Assembly: GCA_010093485.1 (NCBI GenBank)
Contig: MU001504.1
Coordinates: forward strand, 503,769-567,768
DNA: 64,000 nucleotides
Direction: 5' to 3'
Source: Karstenula rhodostoma CBS 690.94
Lineage: Eukaryota; Ascomycota; Dothideomycetes; Pleosporales; Didymosphaeriaceae
Below the pieces are notes generated by a model. It was not told the origin of the DNA. It made no database searches and saw only the letters and a program-made list of their open reading frames with translations. Below are positions 1-12,101 of this stretch, one piece after another (within the stretch, counting starts at the first letter, position 1; each line of letters opens with the position of its first letter). A program made the translations under genes and the position numbers.

Positions 1-399
1 GGCCGTATGTGGCGTTATAGTGGCGGTTTGCTTGCTTTTGGCGGCTCGGCAATGGAAGCTGGCTGCGTGCTTGGACGCCCCTGTGGGGTAGGATCCGAGA
101 CCACAATGTATTTGTGCGATAGGGCTCGGGGATATTGGGTCAACGGTCGATATATGATACTTCCTAATCGCTTTCAATGATGCATCCGGTTGCTGGAGCC
201 GGGCTTTTTCTTCTTCCGATCACCATGTCCTTGCTGCCCGCCGTTGTGTCCGTCCCTCTACGTGCATGCTAACCGACCGACATCCTGCGATAGTATGCCT
301 GCAGCGCTAGTGAGATTACCTCCCATGTCCCTCGCATCTTCCCATTAAGGCCCCTACTCTCCATACTCAATCCTCGCTCTCGCAGCTTCCCATCTCACC
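1..399. other. Left-edge stretch without recognised gene
   Basis: No open frame with recognisable protein features on either strand. The stretch lies downstream of the minus-strand ORF ending at 400, so part of it is probably that gene's 3' untranslated region. Confidence 0.4.
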
Positions 400-1107
400 T
401 CAGACCTCAAACTCCTCCTCGAAGAACTCTACGACTCCCCTCATCCCCGCCTCCCCCACTGCACCCGCCAAGACCTCCGCAACCCCCTCATCCGTCCTCG
501 CCCTCACCGCAAGAACCACCACCTCCCTCAGACTCCCCGCGATGTCGCTCAGCGCAATGACTTGCTGTTCCGTGAGCGGTGTGTCTGCCGTACAGTAGGG
601 GAGGAGATCACGGTATGCTGACTTCGCGGGTGGGTGATTGGAACTAGCGGGTGGACCGCGGGGTTGTGTAGGGATGGGGAGGGGGTAGGTATGCATGCGT
701 GGGCGGTGGTCTTGGGAACCGTCGAGCTGGGAAAGAGGGCGGTGGGAGAGCTCCGCGGTGGAATTTTGTGGTTGATGCGAAGGGGTCAGAAGAGGGTGCT
801 TGCCGTAGAGGCTTGTAGTGGTGAGAATATCGCCGTGTGTGGTTCTGTGGAGACTGGGCGGAAGTGCGTCGGTGGCTCTACCCTGGAGGTTCGGAAGGGG
901 GCTTTCATTCCTCTGGTTTTGCGTGTGGAGGTATTGAAGAGCTGGTGGTGGGGCGGTGGTACCTGACGTAGGATAGGCAGAGTTGCCTTCGAAGACCGGA
1001 TGCGACATGCTGAAGTACGTATGGGAATGTAAGGTGCTGAGCACCCTAGCACACTCGACGGGTTGGTTTAAGTGTGATTGATGTTTGGATGCCATGCTGC
1101 CGAGCAT
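400..1107 (-). CDS. Hypothetical proline/serine-rich protein
   Basis: I do not recognise this protein. The frame stays open to 1164, but the first in-frame ATG is at 1107, giving 235 residues; a second ATG lies four codons later. The N-terminal two thirds are low-complexity, rich in Pro, Ser, Thr and His, as in disordered fungal proteins. The last 60 residues are different: a short Cys-containing stretch (YCTADTPLTEQQVIALSDIA), then an Ala/Val-rich predicted helix and an acidic end (FFEEEFEV). That conserved-looking tail is the main reason to believe it is coding. An upstream exon cannot be excluded. No signal peptide or membrane segment is seen. Confidence 0.45.
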   Translation of the reverse strand: MLGSMASKHQSHLNQPVECARVLSTLHSHTYFSMSHPVFEGNSAYPTSGTTAPPPALQYLHTQNQRNESPLPNLQGRATDALPPSLHRTTHGDILTTTSLYGKHPLLTPSHQPQNSTAELSHRPLSQLDGSQDHRPRMHTYPLPIPTQPRGPPASSNHPPAKSAYRDLLPYCTADTPLTEQQVIALSDIAGSLREVVVLAVRARTDEGVAEVLAGAVGEAGMRGVVEFFEEEFEV

Positions 1108-1511
1108 GGAGAAGTGCTCCGTGACGCGTGCTAGGGCAGGAACGAACAGACGCGTACCTTCCAAAATCGTCGGGTCGCAGGAATAAAGCGAATTTTGATT
1201 GTTTCTTTTCGTTCGTATATACAGGTTGTTTTACATATTCTACATGCTTTTGGTGATGATGCTAGTGGAGACAAGTAAGAGAAATCTATGGTCTAGATCT
1301 AGTGAGATGGGGTATCATGAGAGGGGTAAGTATGAAAGACCCGTTGCGAAACCTATGATACAGTAGGGGTGTGTCAGGAGCACCTTGTGTCGTCCTTCAG
1401 CAGGAAACACAATGCCTAGTTTCACTCGACTATGGTCGCAGATCAAGTTCATGCGTTGCGGGGAGATGGTTCCGATGTAGCCGATATGTAAAGACGAAAA
1501 GAAAGACAGTA
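1108..1511. other. Intergenic, no gene seen
   Basis: AT-richer stretch between two minus-strand genes. It should contain the 3' region of the OPA3-like gene and the promoter of the 400-1107 gene. Small open frames here have no ATG-based support or family resemblance. Confidence 0.4.
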
Positions 1512-2472
1512 TCAACTCTTCTGCTCTGTTGGTGAAGGTGCAGTAGACGGTGCAGATAGCGAAGCGGTGGTGTTCTGCGCTTCGGTTGTGTGACTTTTGG
1601 GGTCAACCTCTTTCTCCCTCCACAACAACACCCGTGACAAAAGCGAGGTCGACTGGTGTCGCTCTTTGATAGTCTCCAATTCTTGGTCTACCGCCTTGAG
1701 CTCTCTGCGTAGTCCCCTCAGACTGCGTTTTATATCGTCTTCTTCTGTCTTGCTCAAGAGCTTCTCGGTCGGTTTCTGGGCTTCGCTCTTCCCTGTCAAG
1801 AATTTAGGGAGCAAGCTTATCGAGCTCGGTTCCGAATGATATGACTTCAGCTCTGCCAACTCTTCCCTAACACTCTTGAATTCTTCCTTCAGCTCTTCTA
1901 CGTCTTCGCGAATGTCATCACGCTGGTTCCTCGCCTTTCTCCTCTGCCTCCACTGTTCGAAAACTATAACGCTTATGCCCACAGCAAATATAAAAGCCTC
2001 GGCCACAAAATTTGCGCCCATTTCGATCGCCTTCGTTTCGGAAAGAGGTCGTCGTCTGGTCGCTGCTTCGATCTGCCTCTTCGCCTCTGCCTCGATCTTC
2101 TTCCTCGCGGATTCCTTTTCTTCCTTCGTCATTGCTTCTTCCGCGGCTGTCTCCGCCTCCGTTTTAACTGTGGGTGTCTGATCCAGCTTCTTCCGCGCGG
2201 CTTCGGCAGCCTTGATTTCCTTGGCGACCTGGCGGTCGATGACGGCGGGGTCCTGGAGAAGGCCGAGGCGCATCCGCATGTCGAATCTGTGGAGGCGCTG
2301 CGCAAACCTCACACAGATACCGCGGAACCGTTCGTGCTCGTGGGCATTGCGTTTGATTTGGGTCTTGTTGCTTGCGTCAGCTAGAGCACGCTCGGAAATG
2401 GGAGACACATACAGCTATAGGCTTGGCAAGCGTTCGAACGGCAAGAGAGGCAATTTTTAGTGTGAGCGACAT
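1512..2472 (-). CDS. OPA3: OPA3-like mitochondrial protein
   Basis: Two exons, 2472-2413 and 2363-1512, with a 49-bp intron; 303 residues. Exon 1 encodes MSLTLKIASLAVRTLAKPIA, the usual start of the family, and joins in phase 0 to TQIKRNAHEHERF and FAQRLHRFDMRMR, the OPA3 signature. A hydrophobic segment near residues 140-155 (EAFIFAVGISVIVFEQW) is followed by long coiled-coil stretches and a Ser/Thr-rich tail. OPA3 proteins associate with mitochondrial membranes and influence mitochondrial shape and lipid metabolism; the exact biochemical activity is not settled. The charged coiled-coil C-terminus makes it longer than the animal protein, as is common in fungi. It is divergently arranged with the polo-like kinase gene 506 bp away. 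Confidence 0.85.
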
Positions 2473-2978
2473 GATGGCGTGTTAAGACGGATGCGCGATC
2501 GCTCCCCGGAGGATAGCAACGGAAGGGGAAGGTTCGCGGCTTCGGCGGTAGTGGGTTTCTGTGCTTCGAGTCTACTCCGACATGTACATTGAGCATCCGT
2601 CGAGTGAGTTATTGGCGCATTTTGAGAACTGGGGTGTGAGTCGTGAGGTTGGCTTGGGGAAAAGCGGTTGCCTGCTAACGAGGTCGCAGTTTCCGACCCA
2701 CGCTTCCAATTTTGGGGTCGCGCCAATGTTGAGCAAACGTCCACACGGCGACGCAATAAGAATTGCGACAAGGCTAAATATGCTCCGGGATCAATTGTCG
2801 TCTCCCAGACACCCAGAATGGCGAGGCGTGCGCATGGAGTTGCACGCGCTTCGCAGGGATCATGGGTGCAGCTCCACTCACGCACGGTTGCGTCCGAAGC
2901 TCGCCTAGCAACGACCTAAACAAACAACTTTGGTGTCCGCGACTCCATCACAGCGACCACCTCGACACCCACCACCAA
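2473..2978. promoter_or_regulatory. Shared promoter region, OPA3-like / polo kinase
   Basis: 506 bp between the divergent start codons of the OPA3-like gene and the polo-like kinase. No convincing coding exon. A CA/CC-rich tract (CACCTCGACACCCACCACC) precedes the kinase ATG, a common leader composition for ascomycete genes. No specific operator was identified. Confidence 0.5.
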
Positions 2979-5739
2979 ATGTCTGCCCCTTCTGTCCACG
3001 CAGACGCGCCGCCCGCGCTGGTGAGCGACCCAGAAGGCCTGCAGTATGAAACCGGCCCTCTGCTGGGGAAAGGCGGCTTTGCTATATGCCACCCAGCGAA
3101 GCTGCTCAATCATGAGCACCTCGGCAACACCACCGTCGCTTTGAAGATTGTCAAGTCGAAGATGGAGCCTCCCAAGCTCGCGCAAAAGGTGCGACCAGTG
3201 CCGTACTGGCCCGATCTTGGCTGACAATCTGCAGTTCGTAACAGAGCTCCAAATACACTCCAAACTAGCACATCCGAACATCGTGGAGTTTTATCGGGCC
3301 TTCTCTTTCCAGAAGAGCACATATGTCGTGCTCGAACTCTGCGAGAACGGCTCCCTCGCCGACGCGATAAAGAAGCGGAAGTACTTTACCATGCCCGAGA
3401 TCAGGCGCTTCATGATACAGACATGCGGCGCCATCAAATACTTGCACCAACGGAACATCGTTCACCGAGACCTCAAGACGGGCAACCTTTTCCTGGACGG
3501 AGACATGAATGTCAAAGTTGGCGACTTCGGGCTTGCAGCACTCCTCGTATCACAGAGCGATTACGGCGCCATTCGGCGAACGACCATGTGCGGGACACCC
3601 AACTATCTTGCGCCCGAGGTACTAGAAAAGACTGGAAAGGGCCACGATGAGAAGGTGGACCTTTGGGCAATAGGTATCATGATGTGAGCGATACTCGCCT
3701 CGCTGCGTAAAATGCGCGCTGACCTTCCTAGGTACACATTGGCCGTAGGCAGAGCACCTTTCCACTCCACGAAACGAGAGGATATCTATCGGAAACTCAA
3801 GGCGCGGGAGTATTCGTGGCCCGACCTAGCGAAATGTCCAAACGAAATCACAGACGATCTTCGCGATATCGTGTCTTTATTACTTGTTCACGAGGACGAA
3901 CGACCGACGCCCGACGAGATTGTCGCCCACCCGTTCTTTACTCTGGGCCATATACCATTGACACTGGACAGCGCATGCACGTCTCGCGTCCCGAAATGGT
4001 CAAAAGTACGGCCGCCGACCGCTGCAACAATCAAGCGCGGATACACAGACGAGTGGTGGACCTTGTGCAAGGCCTCTGCTGTGGGCAAGTATGGTCCTGA
4101 AGCTGGTCAGACCTTTGGAGCATATGGAGCTAGGAGGAACAAGACGGTGGCGCGAGACTGCCAGAAGGAGATTGAGTCGGGCAAGCAGCCGAGTATACCT
4201 TTCGCGAAGGAGACCGTGTACTTGCCATTTCCTGCCCGTGTGCAATGGCCTTTCCAGAGCCCGGGTGGGCTGAGTGAGATAACGGAGGAGAAGGACTCAT
4301 CTTCAGAGGGTCAAGCGCTGGTGGAGACCACGGGCAACGACCGGATGAAGGGACGGCCAATACGCACTGCTAGAAGGGCAGAGGTTATGCCAACCTTGCA
4401 AGAAAACAACGACCCTGCTCAAGAAGAGAAACCAGTACATAGAGCGGTGGAGAAGCAGCCGACGCGCATGAGATCTGTTCGCAAGATATCGAACCCAAGG
4501 GTGACAGCAGCTACCGCGCCTGCGGCAATGCCTCTCAGAGTGCCGAAAGAGACTCGCTCGTCTCAGCGAGCGAAGACAGCCAGAGACACGTCGAAAGAGA
4601 AGGAAGAGCCACTCCAGGAACTGCCTTCGCTTCGAGTATCGAAGATCAGCTCCAGAACAGCACAAAAGCAGGAGCCAACGGCGCCTAAACCGGTTGCATC
4701 TCAGTCAACCAGATCAAGGACAACAACGCGGCTTCGTGCTTTGAGCACCGAAGTGCCCGCAACCGACCCTACATCAGTGTTAGCGCAGTTGTACACTTTC
4801 CGAGACAACCTGGCGCGAGCCCTAGAGAAGAAGCCTACTTATTCCAAACGCGACAGGCAGAGGAGGCTACCATTTGTGTCTAAATGGGTGGATTACTCGC
4901 GAAAGTACGGTGTTGGCTACGTTCTCGATGGTGGTAGTGTCGGTGTCTTGACAACCGCGAATAAGGACTACCCCGTGACTGTGGGCTTTACGACGAATGG
5001 ACTGCACCATCTCAAGCAACTTTCGAAGGACCCTGACTACTTGAAGGCCATTCCCATCCAGTTCTGGGCTGCTCCAAAGAAGGCCCAGGGCATCTGTCGC
5101 GTCCAAATACCCGAACAACGTCGCGCCGACGACATCCGATTGTACTGGCAGAAATTTTGCAAATACATGTGTTCAGAACTAGGCGATGAGAACTGGCCCG
5201 AAAACGATGGCGAGCGGCCTAACTTTGTCAAGTTTTATCAGCGTCTCGGAAATTTCGGTATCTGGGGCTTCGACGATGGCTCTTTCCAGGTATGGTCTAC
5301 TCTGATCCTTCACTATACGCGTGTCCTAACTTGTCTCCAGTTCAACTTTCCAGACCACACAAAGCTGGTGCTGTCGCCGGACGCAACTTACGGCAAACTC
5401 GTATGCCTCTCAATGGAGGGAGCGGCAGTTCTGCAGGACACGAACAAGGTTCCGTGGGACTTTGTGAAGAGCCGTGAAACGCTTCACGGTTCTCTCCAAC
5501 AGCTACTGTACGGTTCGGTGCGGCAGGACGACAGCTACAAGGAGCTCACAGAAGCCAACGGATTGCGAGAAAAGCTGGAATTTATTCAGACCATCGTCCA
5601 GGACTGGATTTCTGGCGGAGGTCTCGGATGTCTCGGGGAACTCAAAGACTACGAATGGAGGGGGGTGCAGCCTGCCACAGACCGCAAAAGGCACGACTGG
5701 GCCAGCGTCGGAAGGTACGGCGGAGATGTTTTCTCTTGA
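2979..5739 (+). CDS. plkA: Polo-like kinase (Cdc5/PlkA type)
   Basis: Exons 2979-3188, 3235-3683, 3732-5289 and 5341-5739; introns of 46, 48 and 51 bp; 871 residues. The last intron is in frame, so the genomic frame reads through it. The kinase domain covers about residues 23-300: polo-type glycine loop GKGGFAIC, ATP lysine K56, HRDLKTGN (D149), DFG (D167) and activation segment RRTTMCGTPNY with T186/T187. A basic, Ser/Thr-rich linker of roughly 270 residues follows. The polo boxes lie in the last 300 residues: W605 in KWVDYS matches the phosphopeptide-binding Trp, and H745/K747 in DHTKLVL match the His-Lys pincer. Polo kinases drive mitotic entry, spindle assembly and cytokinesis. All catalytic and phosphopeptide-contact residues I can check are present. 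The symbol follows Aspergillus; Cdc5 is the yeast equivalent. Confidence 0.95.
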
Positions 5740-6302
5740 AGCGTTCACTGTGCTTGTTTTGACGACGGAGCGGCGGCGTTTTGGATGAGCGATATTGCTA
5801 TTCTGGCATTTACATAGGCGCGGCGTCCTGTGTGTTATTTTTGTTTGGGAAGGGTCTTCGAACGCTCACTATGACGAACTTGCATGCCTGCTGCGGCACG
5901 ACGGCGTATTTATTTGGTCAAACGAAGTTGAATAGGGCGGTTGCCTACATTGAATCGTACAAAGTCCACTTGAGTGCCACGTAATGGGTTGTTGTGAGAG
6001 GCAAACCATTGAGAATCTGAGTGGGCGGTGCTGTCGGGGTTAGAGAATCTGAGAGATGGTACGCGTTGCCGTTAGTGGCTGAGCCGTAGCCACCTTATGT
6101 CACAGCAAGGCGGCGGAAAGTAACCCACAACCGCCCGCACGGCGCCGTCCTACAACAATCGCTGTCGCGCCGAAACTCGCACCCCTCTCTTTGTCGCCTT
6201 TCGCTTGCTCGCTCCTTTCCAGTCTCTGCGCATTCTGTGCACACGCCCGCGATATCGGTTGACAGCGGACCACGAGACTGAGCGTGTTATTGGGCAGCAA
6301 CC
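5740..6302. other. Intergenic: kinase 3' end and myosin promoter
   Basis: 563 bp between two plus-strand genes. No coding exon recognised. The myosin start is preceded by GGGCAGCAACC, an acceptable fungal start context. Confidence 0.45.
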
Positions 6303-9300
6303 ATGGCGCCAGCGGTAGGACTCTAACCCCTCATTGCGACGAAGCTTGAGGCGCTGACGGTAGCTGGGCAGGCTGTGAGCAAGCGTGCCGGGCGCAAGAA
6401 GGATGCCGCCGCCGGTGGTGGGGGGCAGAAGGCCGGTTTCGCGAACAAGGCCGTCTTCGAATCCACCAAGAAGAAGGAGGTCGGCGTATCAGATCTCACG
6501 CTGCTCAGCAAGATCTCAAATGAAGCCATCAATGAGAACCTGAAAAAACGATTCGAGAACAGGGAAATCTACGTACGTGCGGACCCCCGCAGCAGGCACC
6601 CGCCAGTGAACATGGTCGAGTCGACCCAGGACAACCGCTGATTTGGGCGCAGACATACATTGGGCATGTGCTGGTGTCAGTCAATCCATTCCGGGACCGT
6701 ACGTTTCGCATACAATTGCTCGCGCGAAGGGCGCTGACGTTGGGACAGTGGGCATATACACAGACCAGGTTCTGGACAGCTACAAGGGCAAGAACAGATT
6801 GGAGGTAGGCAGCTTGTCCTGATAGCCACTGCGATCGGACGACTGAAGTTTCCAGGTTCCTCCCCACGTCTTCGCGATCGCTGAATCCTCGTACTACAAC
6901 ATGAAAGCGTATAAAGAGAACCAGTGCGTGATCATCTCGGGCGAGTCCGGTGCGGGCAAGACCGAAGCCGCAAAACGAATAATGCAATACATTGCCAATG
7001 TGTCGGGCGGCAGCAATAGTGGTATTCAGGAGATCAAGGAAACTGTGCTGGCCACCAATCCCCTACTCGAATCATTCGGCAACGCAAAGACGCTGAGGAA
7101 CAACAATTCGTCGCGATTTGGAAAGTACCTTGAAATTCAGTTCAACGCGCAGGGCGAACCAGTGGGCGCGAACATCAACAACTATCTTTTGGAGAAGTCA
7201 AGAGTAGTGGGGCAGATCACGAACGAGCGCAACTTCCACATTTTCTATCAGTTCGCAAAGTCTGCATCGGCAAACCACAGAGGTAATGTGGTTCGCAACA
7301 GATGTACGCGCTAAGCTGACATGAACAGAAATCTTTGGCATCCAGCAGCCACAGCAGTACGTCTACACAAGCCGTTCGAAATGCTACGACGTCCAAGGTA
7401 TCGATGACGACGCCGAATTCAAAGATACCATGAATGCTATGAAGACTATTGGACTGTCACAGGACGAGCAAGACAGTATATTCAGGATGCTTTCGGCTAT
7501 ATTGTGGTTAGGAAACGTAACGTTCCGGGAAGACGATAAAGGCGACACAGTAATCGTGGACCAGTCGGTCGTTGATTTCGTCGCGTATCTCCTGGAGGTA
7601 GAATCTGCGCACGTGAACAAAGCACTCACCATCCGTGTAATGGAGACGAGCCGAGGTGGCCGCCGGGGCTCAGTGTACGATGTCCCGCTGAACCCTGCAC
7701 AAGCAGCATCTGTGCGAGATGCGCTAGCAAAGGCCATCTACTTCAACCTGTTCGATTGGATCGTCGCACGTATCAATATCTCGCTACAAGCCCGAGACAC
7801 AGTTGCCTACTCGATTGGTATCCTGGATATCTACGGATTCGAGATCTTCGAGCGCAACAGTTTCGAACAGCTCTGCATCAACTATGTCAACGAAAAGCTT
7901 CAGCAGATCTTTATCCAGTTGACCCTAAAGGCTGAGCAAGAAGAGTACGAGCGGGAACAGATCAAATGGACCCCAATCAAGTACTTTGACAACAAGGTTG
8001 TCTGCCAATTGATCGAAGAAAAGCGGCCTCCGGGCGTGTTCGCTAACCTGAACGATGCCTGTGCCACAGCCAGCGCAGATCCCGCCGCTGCTGATCAGAC
8101 TTTTGCGCAACGATTAAATTCTCTATCTTCCAACCCCAACTTCCAGCCACGACAAGGCCAATTCGTCATCAAGCACTACGCTGGTGACGTGTCGTACGCT
8201 ATCGATGGCATGACCGACAAAAACAAAGATCAACTGCTCAAGGACTTGTTGATTCTCCTCGGCAATAGCTCCAACAACTTTGTCCACACGATTTTCCCCG
8301 ACCAAATCGATACTGACAACAAGAGGCGTCCTCCGACAGCCGGTGATAAGATCAAGGTTTCGGCGAACGCTCTGGTCGACACACTCATGAAAGCGCAGCC
8401 TTCTTATATCCGTACCATCAAGCCGAACGAGAACAAGTCGCCTACCGAGTTCAACGAGCCTAACGTCCTGCATCAGATCAAGTATCTCGGTTTGCAGGAG
8501 AACGTTCGCATTCGACGTGCTGGATTCGCGTCGCGACAGACTTTCGACAAGTTTGTGGAACGTTTCTTCCTTCTGTCACCAAAAACAGGATATGCAGGAG
8601 AGTACACCTGGAGCGGGACCTACGAGAGTGGTGCCAAGCAGATTCTCAAAGACACCAACATTCCTGCCGAGGAGTTCCAGATGGGCGTTACCAAGGTATT
8701 CATCAAGACCCCCGAAACGCTGTTCGCACTCGAGACGATGCGGGATCGTTACTGGCACAACATGGCTATAAGAATCCAGCGCGCATGGAGAAATTACCTG
8801 CGCTACCGGTCAGAATGCGCCATTCGAATCCAGCGGTTCTGGAGGCGCATCAACGGTGGATTCGAATTCATCGAGCTCCGTGATCAAGGTCACAAGGTCT
8901 TGCAAGGCCGGAAAGAGCGAAGAAGGTACAGTTTGGTTGGCTACCGCAGGTTCATGGGCGACTACCTTGGTATCGGAAACAAGGGTGGACCGGGTGAAGT
9001 GGTTGCGAATGCAATTGGCATCTCTAACGAAGAGGTGCCTTTCTCGTGCCGTGCTGAGCTCCTCGTATCGAAACTTGGGCGCTCTAGTAAGCCCGAAGCG
9101 CGAACACTGGTTCTGACGAAATCGAACGTCTACCTCGTCAAGCAGGTGCTGGTCAACCGACAAGTACAAATTCAGGCTGAGAGAACGATACCGGTAGGAG
9201 CCATCAAGTATGTCAGCTGCACCACCCTGAAGGACGACTGGTTCTCCATCGGTGTGGGGTCACCCCAAGAGCCTGATCCTTTGGTGAACTGCATTTTCAA

Positions 9301-10285
9301 GACGGAATTTTTTACACACCTGACGAACGTATTGCGCGGGTCACTGAACATCAAGATCGGAGATGCAATTGAGTTTAACAAGAAGCCTGGAAAGCCAGCT
9401 CAGGTGAAAGCAGTCAAGGATCCTGCTGTACCGAGGGATGACCTGTACAAGAGTGGTACTATTCACACAGCGGCTGGAGAGCCACCCAGCTCACAATCGA
9501 AATCAACGCCCAAAGGAAAACAGGTAGCAGCGAAACCCATCACTAAGGGCAAACTGCTACGACCCGGCGGACCCGGTGGTGGACCATCGAAACTTGCCGC
9601 CCGGCCCAAACCTACCCCTGCTCCGGCACCAGTCGCGGCGCCCGCAGCGGCTCAACCAAGAGCCGTGCCACAGCCAGTGGCAGCACTGTCGAACGGGACA
9701 AGCCACTCGCGCAACACTTCTACATCATCGAACCGAGCACCTCCACCACCGCCGCCACCACCACCTGCTGCGCCTCCTGCACCGAAAGAGCCCACTTACA
9801 GAGCGCTGTACGACTTCGCGGGCCAATCTGCCGGAGAGCTCAGTCTCCAGAAGGATGAAGTCATCCTGGTGACCCAGAAAGAGGGTAACGGTACGTATCC
9901 CACAGATCTTCCACAAACAGCATAACTAATTCGCACAGGCTGGTGGCTCGCAAGCAGATTAGACAAATCGGCATCAGGCTGGGCGCCCTCCGCCTACCTA
10001 GAGGAATACATCCACAAGCCCGCACCCCCGCCCCCAGCACCGCCAGCTCGGCCCGCGAACGGTATCCGCGGTAAGGGGGCGCCACCGGCTCCACCTGCCA
10101 AACGGCCAGGCGCGAAACGACCTATTGCTGGTGGCGAGACCAGAGATAGCGGATACTCTGGGAGCAACTCTGATGTAGGTGCTAGGGATAGTGGGGGCAG
10201 CATGGCGGGTGGGTTGGCGGAGGCGCTGAGGCAGCGACAGGCGGCGATGCAGGGGAAGAAGGCGGCGGATGAGGATGACTGGTGA
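6303..10285 (+). CDS. myoA: Class I myosin with SH3 and acidic tail
   Basis: Seven exons: 6303-6314, 6372-6572, 6653-6698, 6749-6804, 6856-7282, 7329-9890 and 9939-10285; 1216 residues. The start exon is only four codons. The motor domain has P-loop GESGAGKTE (134-142), switch [11 protein letters not shown], and S362 in [10 protein letters not shown], the fungal TEDS-site serine phosphorylated by PAK-type kinases. Two IQ motifs ([25 protein letters not shown]) bind light chains. Then come a basic TH1 membrane-binding domain, a proline-rich stretch with nine consecutive Pro, an SH3 domain (ALYDFAGQ to [11 protein letters not shown]) split by the last intron, and a C-terminal acidic DEDDW that in this family contacts Arp2/3. 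Role: actin-driven endocytosis and polarised hyphal growth at the plasma membrane. Very close to Aspergillus MyoA; all functional motifs intact. Confidence 0.96.
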
Positions 10286-10575
10286 GGGGGTGTTGCGGGT
10301 GATGTTTATGTATTGCTGGACGGGCCGGCTTGACGCGTGCGATGTTGTGTTTAGCTTGAACGATAGACATTGACGTTTCAGGAGATGTTCTTTGGTGCTT
10401 TAGCTTGCGAGTTTGTGGTTGGCTATCGGTGTTGTCTTGCGCTCATGTTGCCTCTGTTTAGGTGTTATGGGACTGTATACTTTCATGCACATGTGCGGTT
10501 GCGGTTGGACGCTGTGTAAACCTATGAAAGTTCATTATTTAGGCAGGGCGTAAGTTACGTATATACTCTCATCTA

Positions 10576-11594
10576 CTACATCCTACTTTGTTTCTCGGTT
10601 CTAAGTCCTCGCCTGTTGACCAGTTGTATGAACTCAGCACGATCCTTGGCGATGGTTCCTGCTCTTGTTCGATTTCGCCAACCGGGCCCGTTTGCAGCGC
10701 GGATTTTGGTTTTGATCCCGGCATCTTTGATCATGTCGTCGAATGCTCCAAGGCCCCTTCCTCTCTCCTGATCTGCAACGTAGTCGTCCACGACATTCAG
10801 GACACAACTGGGCTCCGTCAAGGCCATTCCGAAATCCACAAGCAATCCTTCGCGGTAGTTCTCAGCGTGTATGTCTATGGGGTACAATCCATTCTCATGC
10901 ATTATCTCGAGATCGCGTAACATGAGCTTGACAGGTCTCTTCTTCGGGTCGATATGCTTATGTGGACTGTATCGTTTCACAAGAGCCCTCAGCTCGGTGC
11001 CCTCGTCTTTTGCGCACCGCTGAAACTCCAGAGGTCCGAAGCGGTCCACAAACTCGCGCTCGTGAGATGGGGTTATACTCATGTAGCCATGACAAGGCAT
11101 GGCTATGGGACCAATTTCGATACCTTTCTCGCGATATTTGGCGCGGATTTCTTCAATGCAGCCGTATGCGCGACACTCTGCATTGAAGGGATCGAGATTT
11201 CCAATCAGTTCTGCGTCTGATATCTTCTCGTTCTGGGAGTTCGAGAAGCGGTAGCGACCTTCCTCTATGTCGTAGAACTTGAACTAGAAGGTTCAACAAA
11301 GGAGTTCGATTGACAGGATAGAAGGGAGAGACCTACTACCTTTACAGCATATGTTCGCCCACTCAGGACAGCTTTAAAAACGTATCCTTCTCCACCCTCG
11401 CTGCTGCTGCTGGAAGGCTCGTCCAAGAGCTCCTCGAAATGGAAATCGGAAGACGTATCGAAGTCAGGGTGCCTAAAAGGACCGGTTTTCGGTCCTTTGA
11501 TTCTAGGCAAAAGTCCTGCTTTTTGAGCAACTCGCGGTGCGACCGTAGCGGATGCTAGACTCTGAGCTTTGCGTCGCGAAGTGCGTGGAGGCAT
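10576..11594 (-). CDS. FTA2-like protein with kinase-like residues
   Basis: Two exons, 11594-11340 and 11283-10576, with a 56-bp intron; 320 residues. The N-terminus is basic and disordered. Residues 50-90 read as a kinase-like nucleotide pocket (GEGYVFKAVLSGRTYAVK, then FKFYD), followed by DPFNAECRAYG, typical of the fungal 'kinetochore Sim4 complex subunit FTA2' domain family. Later DIHAENY and LLVDFGMAL place D222, N227 and D235 as in a kinase catalytic loop and DFG motif, with K85 as candidate ATP lysine. Most members of this family in moulds are uncharacterised, so a kinetochore role should not be assumed. It lies tail-to-tail with the myosin gene (290 bp apart). The family call rests on motif resemblance only. 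Confidence 0.65.
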
Positions 11595-12101
11595 GATCGC
11601 GGTGGGCAGCTTTCAATAAGAGCAAACGACACATATTGCGAACCTGAGGCACCAAGACAAGTTAAGGCAGACAGTGAACGTGGGGTGATACAGGTGCTGA
11701 TCGAGAGATTGATGTGTAGAATGTGGCACACGTACGGATGCATACGAGCTGTGGGGTTTCACTGGTTGCGCGCGGGTTTATCGTACCCTTGTCGGCGACC
11801 CCGCTCGCTGCTTCCACACCCAAGAGTGATCGCGATGGCCCTAGTGTGGTTTGTTATTGGTGTTTCCATTACCGAAGTACGGACACCTTCCACAATCGAG
11901 ACGGTTACCTGCACGCCGGGGGCACAGTCCGCATGTATCAATATGGAGTGCTGTTTTCGGCAATGGGTGCTGTAGCGATGGTGGTGTCGAACGTCCAGTC
12001 CTTGTCTGCAGCAGTATGGATCTTTATATGGCTTCACGAGCCTGCGATTTTATCTTCTACTGGACTATAGCATTATCAGGAGCATCTGGGTCTATTACAT
12101 T
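11595..12101. other. Intergenic between divergent genes
   Basis: 507 bp between the start of the FTA2-like gene and the start of the nuclease-like gene. Overlapping open frames exist on both strands but none resembles a known protein. A short 5' exon of the downstream gene could be hidden here. Confidence 0.4.

Noticed and set aside
634..966. 110-codon plus-strand frame opposite the 400-1107 gene
   Set aside because: Low-complexity Gly/Val/Trp sequence that mirrors the Pro/Thr-rich minus-strand protein; no motif support.
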